This document shows, piece by piece, positions 52,777 through 60,435 of a stretch of DNA of 61,530 bases; within the stretch, counting starts at the first letter, position 1, and each line of letters opens with the position of its first letter. Made by a program: the position numbers and the translations under genes. Source of the stretch: Pelosinus sp. (GTDB taxonomy: Bacteria; Bacillota; Negativicutes; Propionisporales; Propionisporaceae); contig JAJFUN010000079.1 of NCBI GenBank assembly GCA_021372375.1, forward strand, positions 1 through 61,530. Reading direction: 5' to 3'. The notes beneath the pieces are model-generated. The model was not told where the DNA came from. It saw only the letters and a program-made list of their open reading frames with translations, and ran no database searches.

Positions 52777-54456
52777 TTATAGCTTATTAAAACTACCAGC
52801 CTCCTGAAATTGTGGCGCAATGACCATTTTGCCGAATCTGTCCATATATCCCCACTTTCCATCTACCTTAATGGAAACCATCCCATTAGCACTGGCCCAG
52901 AGGTCTGAATCTTCATTGCAGATGTGAGGAATCACTGTCTTTCCAAACGCATCAATCATCCCCCAACGACCGTTTAGCTTTACTTTAGCCAATCCGTTCG
53001 AAAAAGCAACTCGATCAATATACTCACTCTGGTTTCTCTCCGGCAAGCTTACTGCTTCATATTTCAAAGGAATAGCCATCTTCCCTTCCATATCCATAAA
53101 GCCCCATCGCTCCCCGACCTTCACGGCAGCGAGTCCTTCTCTGAATAATGAAGCGTCATCCAGAATCATTGCCGACAAAAACTTGCCACTTTTATCAATG
53201 ATCCGCCACTTTTCGCCCGTTTTGACCGCCGCGAAACCATTTTTGAACGGCATCATCCAATCATACTGAGCCGGAATTACAAATGTCCCCTTTCTGTCGA
53301 CAGCTCCCCACTTGTCACCGGGAGCATGCACGACGGCCAGCCCTTCCGAGAATAGACCCACATAATCATTCTTGGTTGAGATCACCAAATTCCCCGCTCT
53401 ATCAATATAGCCCCGTTTTTCTTTTTCCTGCGTAAGGCCTGGCTGATTCGGCATAGTTCCGCTTCCAGTCGCACAGGCAATCGCGACCCCAAACAAGCCG
53501 CCAAAAGAAAAGCTGCTTTTAAAGACCCGGATTTCTGCCAGACCGTCCTGAAAATCACCAGCCTTATCAAAAGGCGCTTTGATTACTACATTACCGGTCT
53601 TGTCAATATAGCAGTACTTGTTATCAAACATAACCGGAGCCAAACCTTCTTTGAAATATTGGCTTACGGCGTTGAACTTAGTCGGAATTACCAGGTTTCC
53701 GGCTGTATCAACATACCCCCAATCACCCCGGAGCCGCACCGGGGCAAGACCATGATCAAAATACGTGACTTCTTCGAAACGACAAGGTACAGCGAGCTTT
53801 CCCATCCTGTCAATAAATCCCCATTTGCCATCTTTTTTTACCGCCGCCAGTCCTTCGCTAAAGCCTTTTACTTCCGAAAACTGGGGCGCAATAACCATAG
53901 TTCCGCTCGTATCACAGAACCCCCATTTTCTATCCTTGCGCACTGACGCCAAACCCTCCTTGAAATCCGCGACATTTTCCTGTGTAACGGGAAGGACTAC
54001 CTTGCCTGCCCTGTCTATAAACCCCCACTTGCTGTCGCGTTCCACCGCTGCGATTCCCTCATTGAATGCTTTTACGGTGTCATATTCCACTGGGATGACG
54101 GCCTTGCCATATTTATCGTAGCAACCCCATTTGTCATCTTTCTTGACAGCAACAAATCCATCCTGAAACTCATTCGTGTCTCTAAACACGGGCGGGATAA
54201 CGAATTTTCCCGCTCTATCGATATAGCCCCATTTGCCGCTAATTTTTACCCGTGACAGGATGCTTTCGGTACCTTTTACCAAAGCTGGCTCATCTTGCGC
54301 TACCGTTTTTGTTTCATCAATTGTCATTGGCGCTGCCGCCGTTTCCTGTGTTGCGGCAAATAATGCCCCGTGCGGCCCTCCAAAAAATAACGCTGCTGCC
54401 GCAGCTACAATAAATGTAAAATGCTTTATACTTCTTTTGCTACTCATTGGTTTCAA
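52777..54456 (-). CDS. Secreted WG-repeat protein
   Basis: A 559-residue exported protein. After a signal peptide (about residues 10-38) it has 13 WG repeats of ~40 residues with the consensus KWGYIDRxGKxVIP, filling almost the whole chain; one repeat (KRGYIDRAGN) follows an insert with a small hydrophobic stretch. WG repeats form beta-propeller-like or solenoid surfaces and are thought to bind peptides or sugars; function unknown. The start is probably TTG (54454-54456), nine bases after GGAG; ATG starts at 54447 and 54465 are less well placed. Confidence 0.85.
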   Translation of the reverse strand: MKPMSSKRSIKHFTFIVAAAAALFFGGPHGALFAATQETAAAPMTIDETKTVAQDEPALVKGTESILSRVKISGKWGYIDRAGKFVIPPVFRDTNEFQDGFVAVKKDDKWGCYDKYGKAVIPVEYDTVKAFNEGIAAVERDSKWGFIDRAGKVVLPVTQENVADFKEGLASVRKDRKWGFCDTSGTMVIAPQFSEVKGFSEGLAAVKKDGKWGFIDRMGKLAVPCRFEEVTYFDHGLAPVRLRGDWGYVDTAGNLVIPTKFNAVSQYFKEGLAPVMFDNKYCYIDKTGNVVIKAPFDKAGDFQDGLAEIRVFKSSFSFGGLFGVAIACATGSGTMPNQPGLTQEKEKRGYIDRAGNLVISTKNDYVGLFSEGLAVVHAPGDKWGAVDRKGTFVIPAQYDWMMPFKNGFAAVKTGEKWRIIDKSGKFLSAMILDDASLFREGLAAVKVGERWGFMDMEGKMAIPLKYEAVSLPERNQSEYIDRVAFSNGLAKVKLNGRWGMIDAFGKTVIPHICNEDSDLWASANGMVSIKVDGKWGYMDRFGKMVIAPQFQEAGSFNKL

Positions 54457-54562
54457 GCAATCCATCTCCTCATTTTTATCAAACTCTTACAATCCCGCTA
54501 CTTCCGTACCACCTATTCCATAATAAGGCTCAATACTGCTTACCTTCTTCTAAAATACAAAA

Positions 54563-54586
54563 GGAGACCGGTATTGTCCGGTCTCC
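54563..54586 (-). terminator. Hairpin with T-tract in the leader of the WG-repeat gene
   Basis: A perfect 9-bp stem GGAGACCGG/CCGGTCTCC followed by TTTTGTATTTT on the minus strand, about 105 bases before the WG-repeat start. It can be an attenuator of that gene or simply the end of an upstream transcript. Confidence 0.65.
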
Positions 54587-54880
54587 AATAAAAATCCATA
54601 ATTTTTCTTCGCATCCCGAGAAAAAGACCATCCGATGCTACCACCTAACATACTTGCAAAAGATAAACTGCCTATACAGGAATAGAAAGCTCTAAACACA
54701 GATAGCATATTTTGTAAAATTTTATTAATTCTAGTATTCTCTATAAAAATTAAATATTCCTTCTTTTCTATAATATATTTTCATCTTCTATATGGTAGCA
54801 GAAAAAACATCCCCGCGCTTCTCCTTTTTATTAGCTCTGAGATTTTTTCATGCAGCAACAAAGGTGTAACTTCCGCCAAA

Positions 54881-55155
54881 ATGATCACAGCCGGACAAAA
54901 AATCATTTCCTCCGGTATCAAGTTATCTGCGATGCTCAGCACGCTTACCTTAATGCTACATGAAGGTACCCCGTTAAGACTAGCTGCTGACCAGAGCGAG
55001 TTTAAGCTAAGCCTTTATCTCCTTACGAAATGCTGCAGGAACTAAAAACTATGATGGAAAATTTCAATCTATCTTCCCCCTGTATTTTTCGCAGCAATCA
55101 TCCGTCCAATTTTCTGCGGCTAACTGGCACTTTACCAAAGGATAAAGTAAAATAA
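54881..55155 (+). pseudogene. Remnant of a radical-SAM protein gene (C-terminal part)
   Basis: Two plus-strand frames carry pieces of one protein end. The first reads AGQKIISSGIKLSAML then TLMLHEGTPLRLAADQSEF; a frameshift near 55010 leads to LSPYEMLQELKTMMENFNL and CIFRSNHPSNFLRLTGTLPKDK in the second. The order HEGTPL - SPYEML - FRSNHxSN - GTLPKDK is that of the C-terminal third of a family of radical-SAM proteins. The catalytic CxxxCxxC part is missing, and a piece between the first two blocks is deleted. The rest of the 54587-55193 gap holds nothing I can name. Confidence 0.6.
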
Positions 55156-55193
55156 CGCAATACCGCAAGCCTGCCCCTCCGCGTCGCTTCATA

Positions 55194-55643
55194 CTACTTC
55201 GTGTCGTTAGCATTTAGCACCAGCATATCGTTCTCGTCGAACGACCAGAAAGGGTTATATGCGACCTCCCAGTAATAGCCGTTCGGATCAGTGAAATATC
55301 CGCTATACCCGCCCCAGAAAACTTTCTGCGGCTCTTTAGCGATAACTGCACCCGCCTTTTTCGCAAGTTCCATGACTTCATGCACCTCGGCCTCGCTTTT
55401 CACGTTGTAGGCCAGAGTAATTCCAGCAAATCCTTCAGCAATCTGCGGCGGCTCTTTCTCGTTAATATCCTCTGCAAGAAGCCTAAGTGGATACAGTTCA
55501 AATTTTGTGCCGGTGGTATTAAAGAAAACTACCTTTGGATTATCTTCTTTTTCATCGGTGGCAAAACCAAGACCATCGCGGTAAAAACGGATGGACTGCA
55601 CCATATCCTTTACTCCAAGGCAAATAATGCTAATTCTGTTCAT
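55194..55643 (-). CDS. VOC-family (glyoxalase/bleomycin-resistance fold) protein
   Basis: A 149-residue protein with two beta-alpha-beta-beta-beta units: RISIICLGVKDMVQSIRFYRDGLGF at the start and a C-terminal GGYSGYFTDPNGYYWEVAYNP. Members are metal-dependent lyases, dioxygenases or binding proteins. The substrate is unknown. Confidence 0.85.
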   Translation of the reverse strand: MNRISIICLGVKDMVQSIRFYRDGLGFATDEKEDNPKVVFFNTTGTKFELYPLRLLAEDINEKEPPQIAEGFAGITLAYNVKSEAEVHEVMELAKKAGAVIAKEPQKVFWGGYSGYFTDPNGYYWEVAYNPFWSFDENDMLVLNANDTK

Positions 55644-55751
55644 GATGAATTTCTCCTTTTACTTTTCCTGGCAATGCTCACAGTAGTAAATGTTTCATTT
55701 TTAATTGCGATGCCGCTGCAGAAACCGCCTATCAAATACTTTCTTCACCAT

Positions 55752-56387
55752 TTATTTCTGCCATTGAGCCTTGAACGGTTCCTTCCATCGTCCATCAAAT
55801 TGTACTTGAGTCCATCCGACTGCACCATCAGTTTTTCTGAGACAATACCATGTATTCACACCTAACGCTGCATCTGTTGCCTGACCAATATATTGAGCCC
55901 ACGGCGAACTTATCTGCCTATTGCTGAAGTCAGAAATCCCCCCTGGTAGCCACCATACCTGTTCCCCCTCATACCAACCAAGATACGTTCCTTCCCCCGT
56001 ATACATCATCAAATAAACCGTATCTCCCTGATTTAATATTGGCCCATCAGGTTTCTGCGAATACTGACTTTTATAGGTTTGCGTTTGCTTCAATACTTTA
56101 ATAGGATGGGCTGATGGATGAGTAAGCACAGCCACGGAAATTCGCTCCGCAGATAATCCTGCCATCAATTGGTCAGCTATGACATTGCCATTGGGGCGAA
56201 CATACAAGCTCACATCTGTTTGGGCTTGAAGCTGCATCTGTACTGGTGCCTCAGCTGGCATGCGATCCCACACGATATAATCATCTGGAACGGGATAAGC
56301 CTCAGCGATATTACCAGAAAAGCTCAATATACTCATTCCAAACAGTACACCTGCAATACTTTTCAAGATGGAAAACAATGATTTCAT
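55752..56387 (-). CDS. Secreted protein of unknown function
   Basis: A 211-residue protein with an N-terminal signal peptide (about residues 1-30, ending NIAEA). The mature part is rich in Tyr, Trp and Gln, with VSLYVRPNGNVIADQL and TYLGWYEGEQVWWLPGG; the latter looks SH3-like. I cannot assign a family. It is alone, upstream of the VOC gene by 108 bases. Confidence 0.65.
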   Translation of the reverse strand: MKSLFSILKSIAGVLFGMSILSFSGNIAEAYPVPDDYIVWDRMPAEAPVQMQLQAQTDVSLYVRPNGNVIADQLMAGLSAERISVAVLTHPSAHPIKVLKQTQTYKSQYSQKPDGPILNQGDTVYLMMYTGEGTYLGWYEGEQVWWLPGGISDFSNRQISSPWAQYIGQATDAALGVNTWYCLRKTDGAVGWTQVQFDGRWKEPFKAQWQK

Positions 56388-56456
56388 AATTACAACATCC
56401 CCCTTCTGCTCAAACCAAGCAATATCATATGCTAACCTTCTCTATAATCACAAAAA

Positions 56457-56486
56457 ATTCCTGCCAATTATACAATCGGCAGGAAT
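56457..56486 (-). terminator. Terminator after the tnsA fragment
   Basis: ATTCCTGCC and GGCAGGAAT form a 9-bp stem; T6 follows on the minus strand. It lies 20 bases after the stop codon at 56506. Confidence 0.7.
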
Positions 56487-56505
56487 CTTTGCTATATTCA
56501 TATAT

Positions 56506-56937
56506 TCAATTCCATTCGTTCAATAAGCGCAACATTTCCCACTGAAAAAAACAAGGGGACAGTGATAGCGTTTCACGCTCACCAAACTCGTGTTGAAGAA
56601 ACGCCTGTTGAATCGCAGGGGAATCGCAGGGGACGGTTCCGTTTGAGTCTGCTGGAAATATCAATCTCCTGATTATGCTCTTGCTATTAGACTCAAAACG
56701 AACCATCCCCACTGAGTATTGTGTTTCATTATCTGAAAGAAGATAATGTAATCTACTCGTTTTCCAGCCAGAAAGTCGTGTTACTCTCCCCATCGAAGGA
56801 ACATCTTGGATAGTTAGCCAAGGCTTATACGTATTACCTTCACTACTGCCTCTACCTTCTTTTATATATCTAGCTATTTTATCTTCAGTCCAAGAGGTAC
56901 GATATTTCGCCATAAAAATATGCCACTTTTTAAGCAT
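56506..56937 (-). pseudogene. Truncated TnsA-like transposase endonuclease
   Basis: Residues ~9-75 match the N-terminus of Tn7-type TnsA (WTEDKIARYIKEGRG, YKPWLTIQDVPSMGR, LSGWKTSRLHYLLSD). From there the frame runs into non-homologous sequence made by two palindromic elements (56554-56607 and 56627-56714). The catalytic part (acidic residues and QXK of the restriction-like fold) is lost, so it is inactive. It marks a former Tn7-like element; no tnsB, tnsC or target-selector genes are present. Confidence 0.72.
56554..56714. repeat. Two REP/MITE-like palindromes inserted in the tnsA fragment
   Basis: One unit (56627-56714) has CAGGGGACGGTTCC...GAGTCT at one end and its imperfect inverse (AGACTCAAAACGAACCATCCCCACTG) at the other. 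A second unit (56554-56607) has AGGGGACAGTGATAGCGTTTC and GAAACGCCTG. Both start with an AGGGGAC motif, as in REP-like sequences moved by Y1 (RAYT) transposases; such a transposase is encoded at 60541. Confidence 0.65.
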
Positions 56938-57205
56938 AAATCTGTCAGACTGAAATTCTTAATATCCTTGAAAAGTAATCATTTGTGTAAATTATTATTT
57001 TCCTCTGATTGTTCGGAGCTTATCTACTTTCAAATGAATGATTCTTCAAACCCACTGTAGGATTGATGTTTTGGCGTTTCTCCCTTTTTTTCTGGTATAA
57101 TAAAAACAATAAATGATAACTATTTTACATTTCTACATAAAAGATTAAAAATATAAACTCACCTAAAATATTGATATTGCCAGCATAAAATAAGGAAGTG
57201 AATTA

Positions 57206-58306
57206 ATGTTTATAAATGGAACGAAACCGATAATTAATGTAAAAGATTCTTTTCTGATGGCTTGTTGTAGCGAAGGTAGTAGTTGGTTTACCGAACCACT
57301 ATTAGGGGACAGTTACGTAGCATATATTACTCAGTTGGCTGAGCAACTAAATTTTCTTACTTTTGCTCGTAAGTTTGGATTAGAAACTCCGCTTGGGCCA
57401 AAGATAAAGTGCGGAGATTTTTTTGTGTATATGACGAGAAGTAAATGGCTCTTAACAAAAAAGTTTTTGTTACCGCCAGTATTTGCTGCCCATCCATCAT
57501 GGCAAAGAATACAAAGATTTGCTCATTGGTGGAGTGATAAACAAGGTCTTGCGGGTTACCTACAAGACGGAATTTGGTTAGAGTTTGATGTCCATCCTAA
57601 CCTGCCAACAGTGTCTGTGCCCAGTTTGTTCTTTGGGATTCTTACTGAAGGAAAGCGAGGTAGTGATATAATAAATGCTGTCGATGACGCTCTTAATGCA
57701 CTTGGCGCCATACTGCCGACAACACAAGCTAACTTATTGAAGAATATATTACTACAATTGCTGCCAGAATGTAAATTCTTTCAAATTGGGATAATGCTAG
57801 GAAGGCAAGCTGCACCAATACGACTATGCACATTTGGAATGGAGCCTAAAAAAATTCCTGAAATATTGCAACAAATAGGCATATCTACTTTGTCTGATTT
57901 GCCGAATGATTTGTGGCAAAAAATATTCTGCTTTAGTAACAATATATCATCGTTTGATATAGATATTGGTATGGTTCTAGGCAAAAAAGTTGGTCTAGAA
58001 ATGAAGCCAGCTGTTCCTGCAAGTGTGCGTAATCAACACGCAGATATGAAATTTCGAGAATACCTTAGCTTATTGAAGAATAATAACTTGTGTTCACCAG
58101 ATAAAGGTGCGGCCGTGCTAAATTGGTTAGGTGCTACAAATTTTATTGCTGAATTGCATGATCATAGGATTGGAGAAATACCAGTATTTCGTACGATTAG
58201 TCATATTAAGATTGATTTTGAGCAATTTCAATCACCACGAGCTAAGGCATATCTTGAATATAATGTTGGATATCCTGAGGGAACGCAACATGAAGTCCGC
58301 TTCTAA
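57206..58306 (+). CDS. Protein of unknown function, 366 residues
   Basis: A cytosolic-type protein without signal peptide or membrane segment; AAGGAAG lies before the ATG. Distinct stretches are WLEFDVHPNLPTVSVPSLFFGIL, FQIGIMLGRQAAPIRLCTFGM and, near the end, ISHIKIDFEQFQSPRAKAYLEYNV. I do not recognise the family. It is AT-rich and sits in an accessory region next to transposon remnants; the downstream 286 bases before the next small gene hold nothing I can name. Confidence 0.7.
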   Translation: MFINGTKPIINVKDSFLMACCSEGSSWFTEPLLGDSYVAYITQLAEQLNFLTFARKFGLETPLGPKIKCGDFFVYMTRSKWLLTKKFLLPPVFAAHPSWQRIQRFAHWWSDKQGLAGYLQDGIWLEFDVHPNLPTVSVPSLFFGILTEGKRGSDIINAVDDALNALGAILPTTQANLLKNILLQLLPECKFFQIGIMLGRQAAPIRLCTFGMEPKKIPEILQQIGISTLSDLPNDLWQKIFCFSNNISSFDIDIGMVLGKKVGLEMKPAVPASVRNQHADMKFREYLSLLKNNNLCSPDKGAAVLNWLGATNFIAELHDHRIGEIPVFRTISHIKIDFEQFQSPRAKAYLEYNVGYPEGTQHEVRF

Positions 58307-58593
58307 AGTGGCATGTGACAATAGTTGGTAGTAGTTATCACTAGATTGATTGGTTCCAAGCAGATTAATAATAGTATCTATTGTACTGGTTGAACATGTT
58401 TTAACCGTAATTATTCTGGTGACTCTAATTGTTTAATTTGATTATTATTTAAGGTGACAAATTGATTTAAACCTTGATTTTACTGGTTTCATGATAATTT
58501 ACATAAAAAGAACGACTGAGACGAAGATGCCGTTTTCGTCATCACCGCAAGGTGATATATTAGAATTATTATTACTAAGGAGGTTTTATTGAT

Positions 58594-58761
58594 ATGTACG
58601 ATAACGTGAGGAAATGTCCGAATTGTGGAAGTGATGCACCTTGTATGGGTGATTTAAGAAAATGTACGGATTGTGGTGGTACGTATTGTAGCAACTGCTC
58701 TGGTAATGGCTATGGGGGTAGTTGTCCGTTTTGCGGTAGCAATGAATCAAAATCATTTTAA
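58594..58761 (+). CDS. 55-residue cysteine-rich (zinc-ribbon-like) protein
   Basis: A small protein with nine cysteines, eight of them in four CxxC pairs (CPNC, CTDC, CSNC, CPFC) and one more in between, with glycine-rich spacers. AAGGAGG ten bases before the ATG is strong. The pattern suggests one or two zinc ribbons; a cysteine-rich precursor peptide is less likely because there is no modification enzyme nearby. It may be co-expressed with the 366-residue protein upstream. Confidence 0.7.
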   Translation: MYDNVRKCPNCGSDAPCMGDLRKCTDCGGTYCSNCSGNGYGGSCPFCGSNESKSF

Positions 58762-58850
58762 ATTTTCACCATGAGTGATTTTTAATTATTACTTATAGGT
58801 AAATATTTACATATTTATTTTATATGACTAGAAGTAACTGAGATAAAAAT

Positions 58851-58883
58851 AGATGGTAACGGATTGATTGTCCGCTACCATCT
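58851..58883 (-). terminator. Terminator of the OmpH-like gene (family member 2)
   Basis: AGATGGTAACGGA/TCCGCTACCATCT stem, eight bases after the stop codon. It shows the same A-C mismatch and flanks as the terminator at 52738. Confidence 0.8.
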
Positions 58884-58890
58884 GTTTGTT

Positions 58891-59325
58891 TTATTTACCC
58901 GTTATTTTTTTCAATACATCGTCCGTAATATCCTGACCGCCATAGATATCGACGCTTTTATCAATTACCATTGCTATACCTTTTGAGTCAGCCACTTCTT
59001 TGACAGCGGCATTTACTTTATCGCGAATAGCATTTAGAAGTTCAATTTTCTTTTGTTGAAGTTCTTGGTCAAGTTTTTGAGAATATGCTTTTTTCTCATC
59101 ATCGCTCATATTCGCGGATTTTTCTTTATATTCATCTTGCGCTTGTTTGACGGCTGCTTTGTAAGTTTCATTAGCTTGCGCCATATCAGGATGTTGATTG
59201 ATTAATTGCTGGTAGTTGGCTACTGCAATTGGCAATTGAGCAGCGTATGTAGTAACTGGATTTGCGAAAGCTATTACTGCGAATAATACGAAAGCTGATA
59301 AAATGATAGTTTTTAATTTTGACAT
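58891..59325 (-). CDS. OmpH/Skp-family periplasmic chaperone
   Basis: A 144-residue protein with signal peptide (about 1-27) and the family pattern VANYQQLINQHPDMAQA, a long coiled coil (QAQDEYKEKSANMSDDEKKAYSQK...) and a C-terminal VVIDKSVDIYGGQDITDDVL-type end. Skp/OmpH chaperones escort unfolded outer-membrane proteins, so it supports a diderm envelope. The ATG at 59323-59325 with GAGGAA is used instead of a start 30 codons upstream without a site. Confidence 0.85.
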   Translation of the reverse strand: MSKLKTIILSAFVLFAVIAFANPVTTYAAQLPIAVANYQQLINQHPDMAQANETYKAAVKQAQDEYKEKSANMSDDEKKAYSQKLDQELQQKKIELLNAIRDKVNAAVKEVADSKGIAMVIDKSVDIYGGQDITDDVLKKITGK

Positions 59326-59411
59326 TAGATATTCCTCATTTCTAATTTTAATAACCTTTTTTACCGACTCAATCGAGCCGTCCCTAAAGAATCTACACCT
59401 TGCATTTTTAA

Positions 59412-59807
59412 TCAACTCATATTAACTAATGCATATACACCTTCATGATGAATGACCCAAGCAAGCTTAAATTCTATGCTAACTATTATTATATCAGTAT
59501 CAAGGAAAGGTTCGCCGAAATTTCTATAATGTTCATCAATAAAACGCTGAAAATTATTTGCATCTATCTCAAATGGACCGAAATTACTTCTATAAGAAAC
59601 ATCAGTTATTACCAGAAGCGTTCCACTAAAAGATCTTAATTTGGATAATATATCAAATATCTCTGATTCCTCAATTTTTTCCCATTGATGCAATTCTGGT
59701 TTGTTTACAAAAAGATCATCAATTGTTCGAAATACTATTTTAAAATTTTTCTCAATGAGCAATTTAAAAGTCTCCCAATTTACAATTCGATACAAAGTGT
59801 TACCCAT
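59412..59807 (-). CDS. Candidate immunity protein
   Basis: A 131-residue acidic, soluble protein with no signal peptide (GNTLYRIVNWETFKLL..., FGEPFLDTDIIIVSIEF). It lies 32 bases downstream of the toxin-tail gene on the same strand, the standard arrangement of polymorphic toxin and immunity genes. AT-rich like the toxin gene. The role is inferred from position and size; no family is recognised. Confidence 0.55.
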   Translation of the reverse strand: MGNTLYRIVNWETFKLLIEKNFKIVFRTIDDLFVNKPELHQWEKIEESEIFDILSKLRSFSGTLLVITDVSYRSNFGPFEIDANNFQRFIDEHYRNFGEPFLDTDIIIVSIEFKLAWVIHHEGVYALVNMS

Positions 59808-59839
59808 CTAATCCCTCCTAATTTTAATAAATAAATTAA

Positions 59840-60433
59840 TTATTTATAAGTCTTTTTAAATTGCTCATGTCCCTTGACAAAAATTTTATCAACTACTTTC
59901 CACCCACCATCTTCTGTAGCTTTTCGAACTGTCACGTGAGGTCCTTCATCAGTTGTATAATGACCATCTACACTCCACTCTATTTTTGTTTTTCCATCTT
60001 GACTTACATACCAACCCGGTTTAATTTCTGTGTAACTATCTAAAGAACCCCCAGCAGCCTTTTCAGCTTCATTTAATAATTCATCTTGATTATTAACCAA
60101 TCTACGTTGAACTTCTTGTCCTGCAGAATTAGTTATCGTTTTACTTGTCCCATCCGTAGACGAAGTCACTTTACCAGTATTAACAACACTTGAATCAGTC
60201 GCTGGATTAGACATTATCTTAGGTTTATTATTATCATCCGTTTGTGCTGTAGGTGGAGGCGACGTATTATTAGATGGATTATTATTAGGATTTGGTATCA
60301 GAGTAATACTAGAACCCTGAGTCTTATCATTCGTTAATGCAATTGGTCCATTAGGAGTAGCAACCGTCGTTCCTATAGCTCCGGATCTATAATCACCGTC
60401 TGAGTCCGTACCAGCGTTAGCTATAGTTAGCAT
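59840..60433 (-). CDS. Toxin C-terminal module, 5'-truncated
   Basis: 197 residues: a short N-terminal YRSGAIGTTVATPNGPIAL module, a ~60-residue Ser/Thr/Asn/Pro linker and a compact C-terminal domain (~125-197) with GWYVSQDGKTKIEWSVDGH, GPHVTVRK and FVKGHEQFKK. His, Glu and Lys in this tail are in the style of polymorphic-toxin nuclease domains, though I cannot name the class. There is no signal or trafficking domain: the frame begins next to the RAYT-like element, so the delivery part is missing. It could be an orphan toxin tail. Confidence 0.55.
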   Translation of the reverse strand: MLTIANAGTDSDGDYRSGAIGTTVATPNGPIALTNDKTQGSSITLIPNPNNNPSNNTSPPPTAQTDDNNKPKIMSNPATDSSVVNTGKVTSSTDGTSKTITNSAGQEVQRRLVNNQDELLNEAEKAAGGSLDSYTEIKPGWYVSQDGKTKIEWSVDGHYTTDEGPHVTVRKATEDGGWKVVDKIFVKGHEQFKKTYK

Positions 60434-60435
60434 AT

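Noticed and set aside
54590-54690. Possible known riboswitch (c-di-GMP or other) upstream of the WG-repeat gene
   Set aside because: The conserved core sequences of c-di-GMP-I/II, cobalamin, guanidine and fluoride riboswitches are not present; kept only as a possible attenuator.
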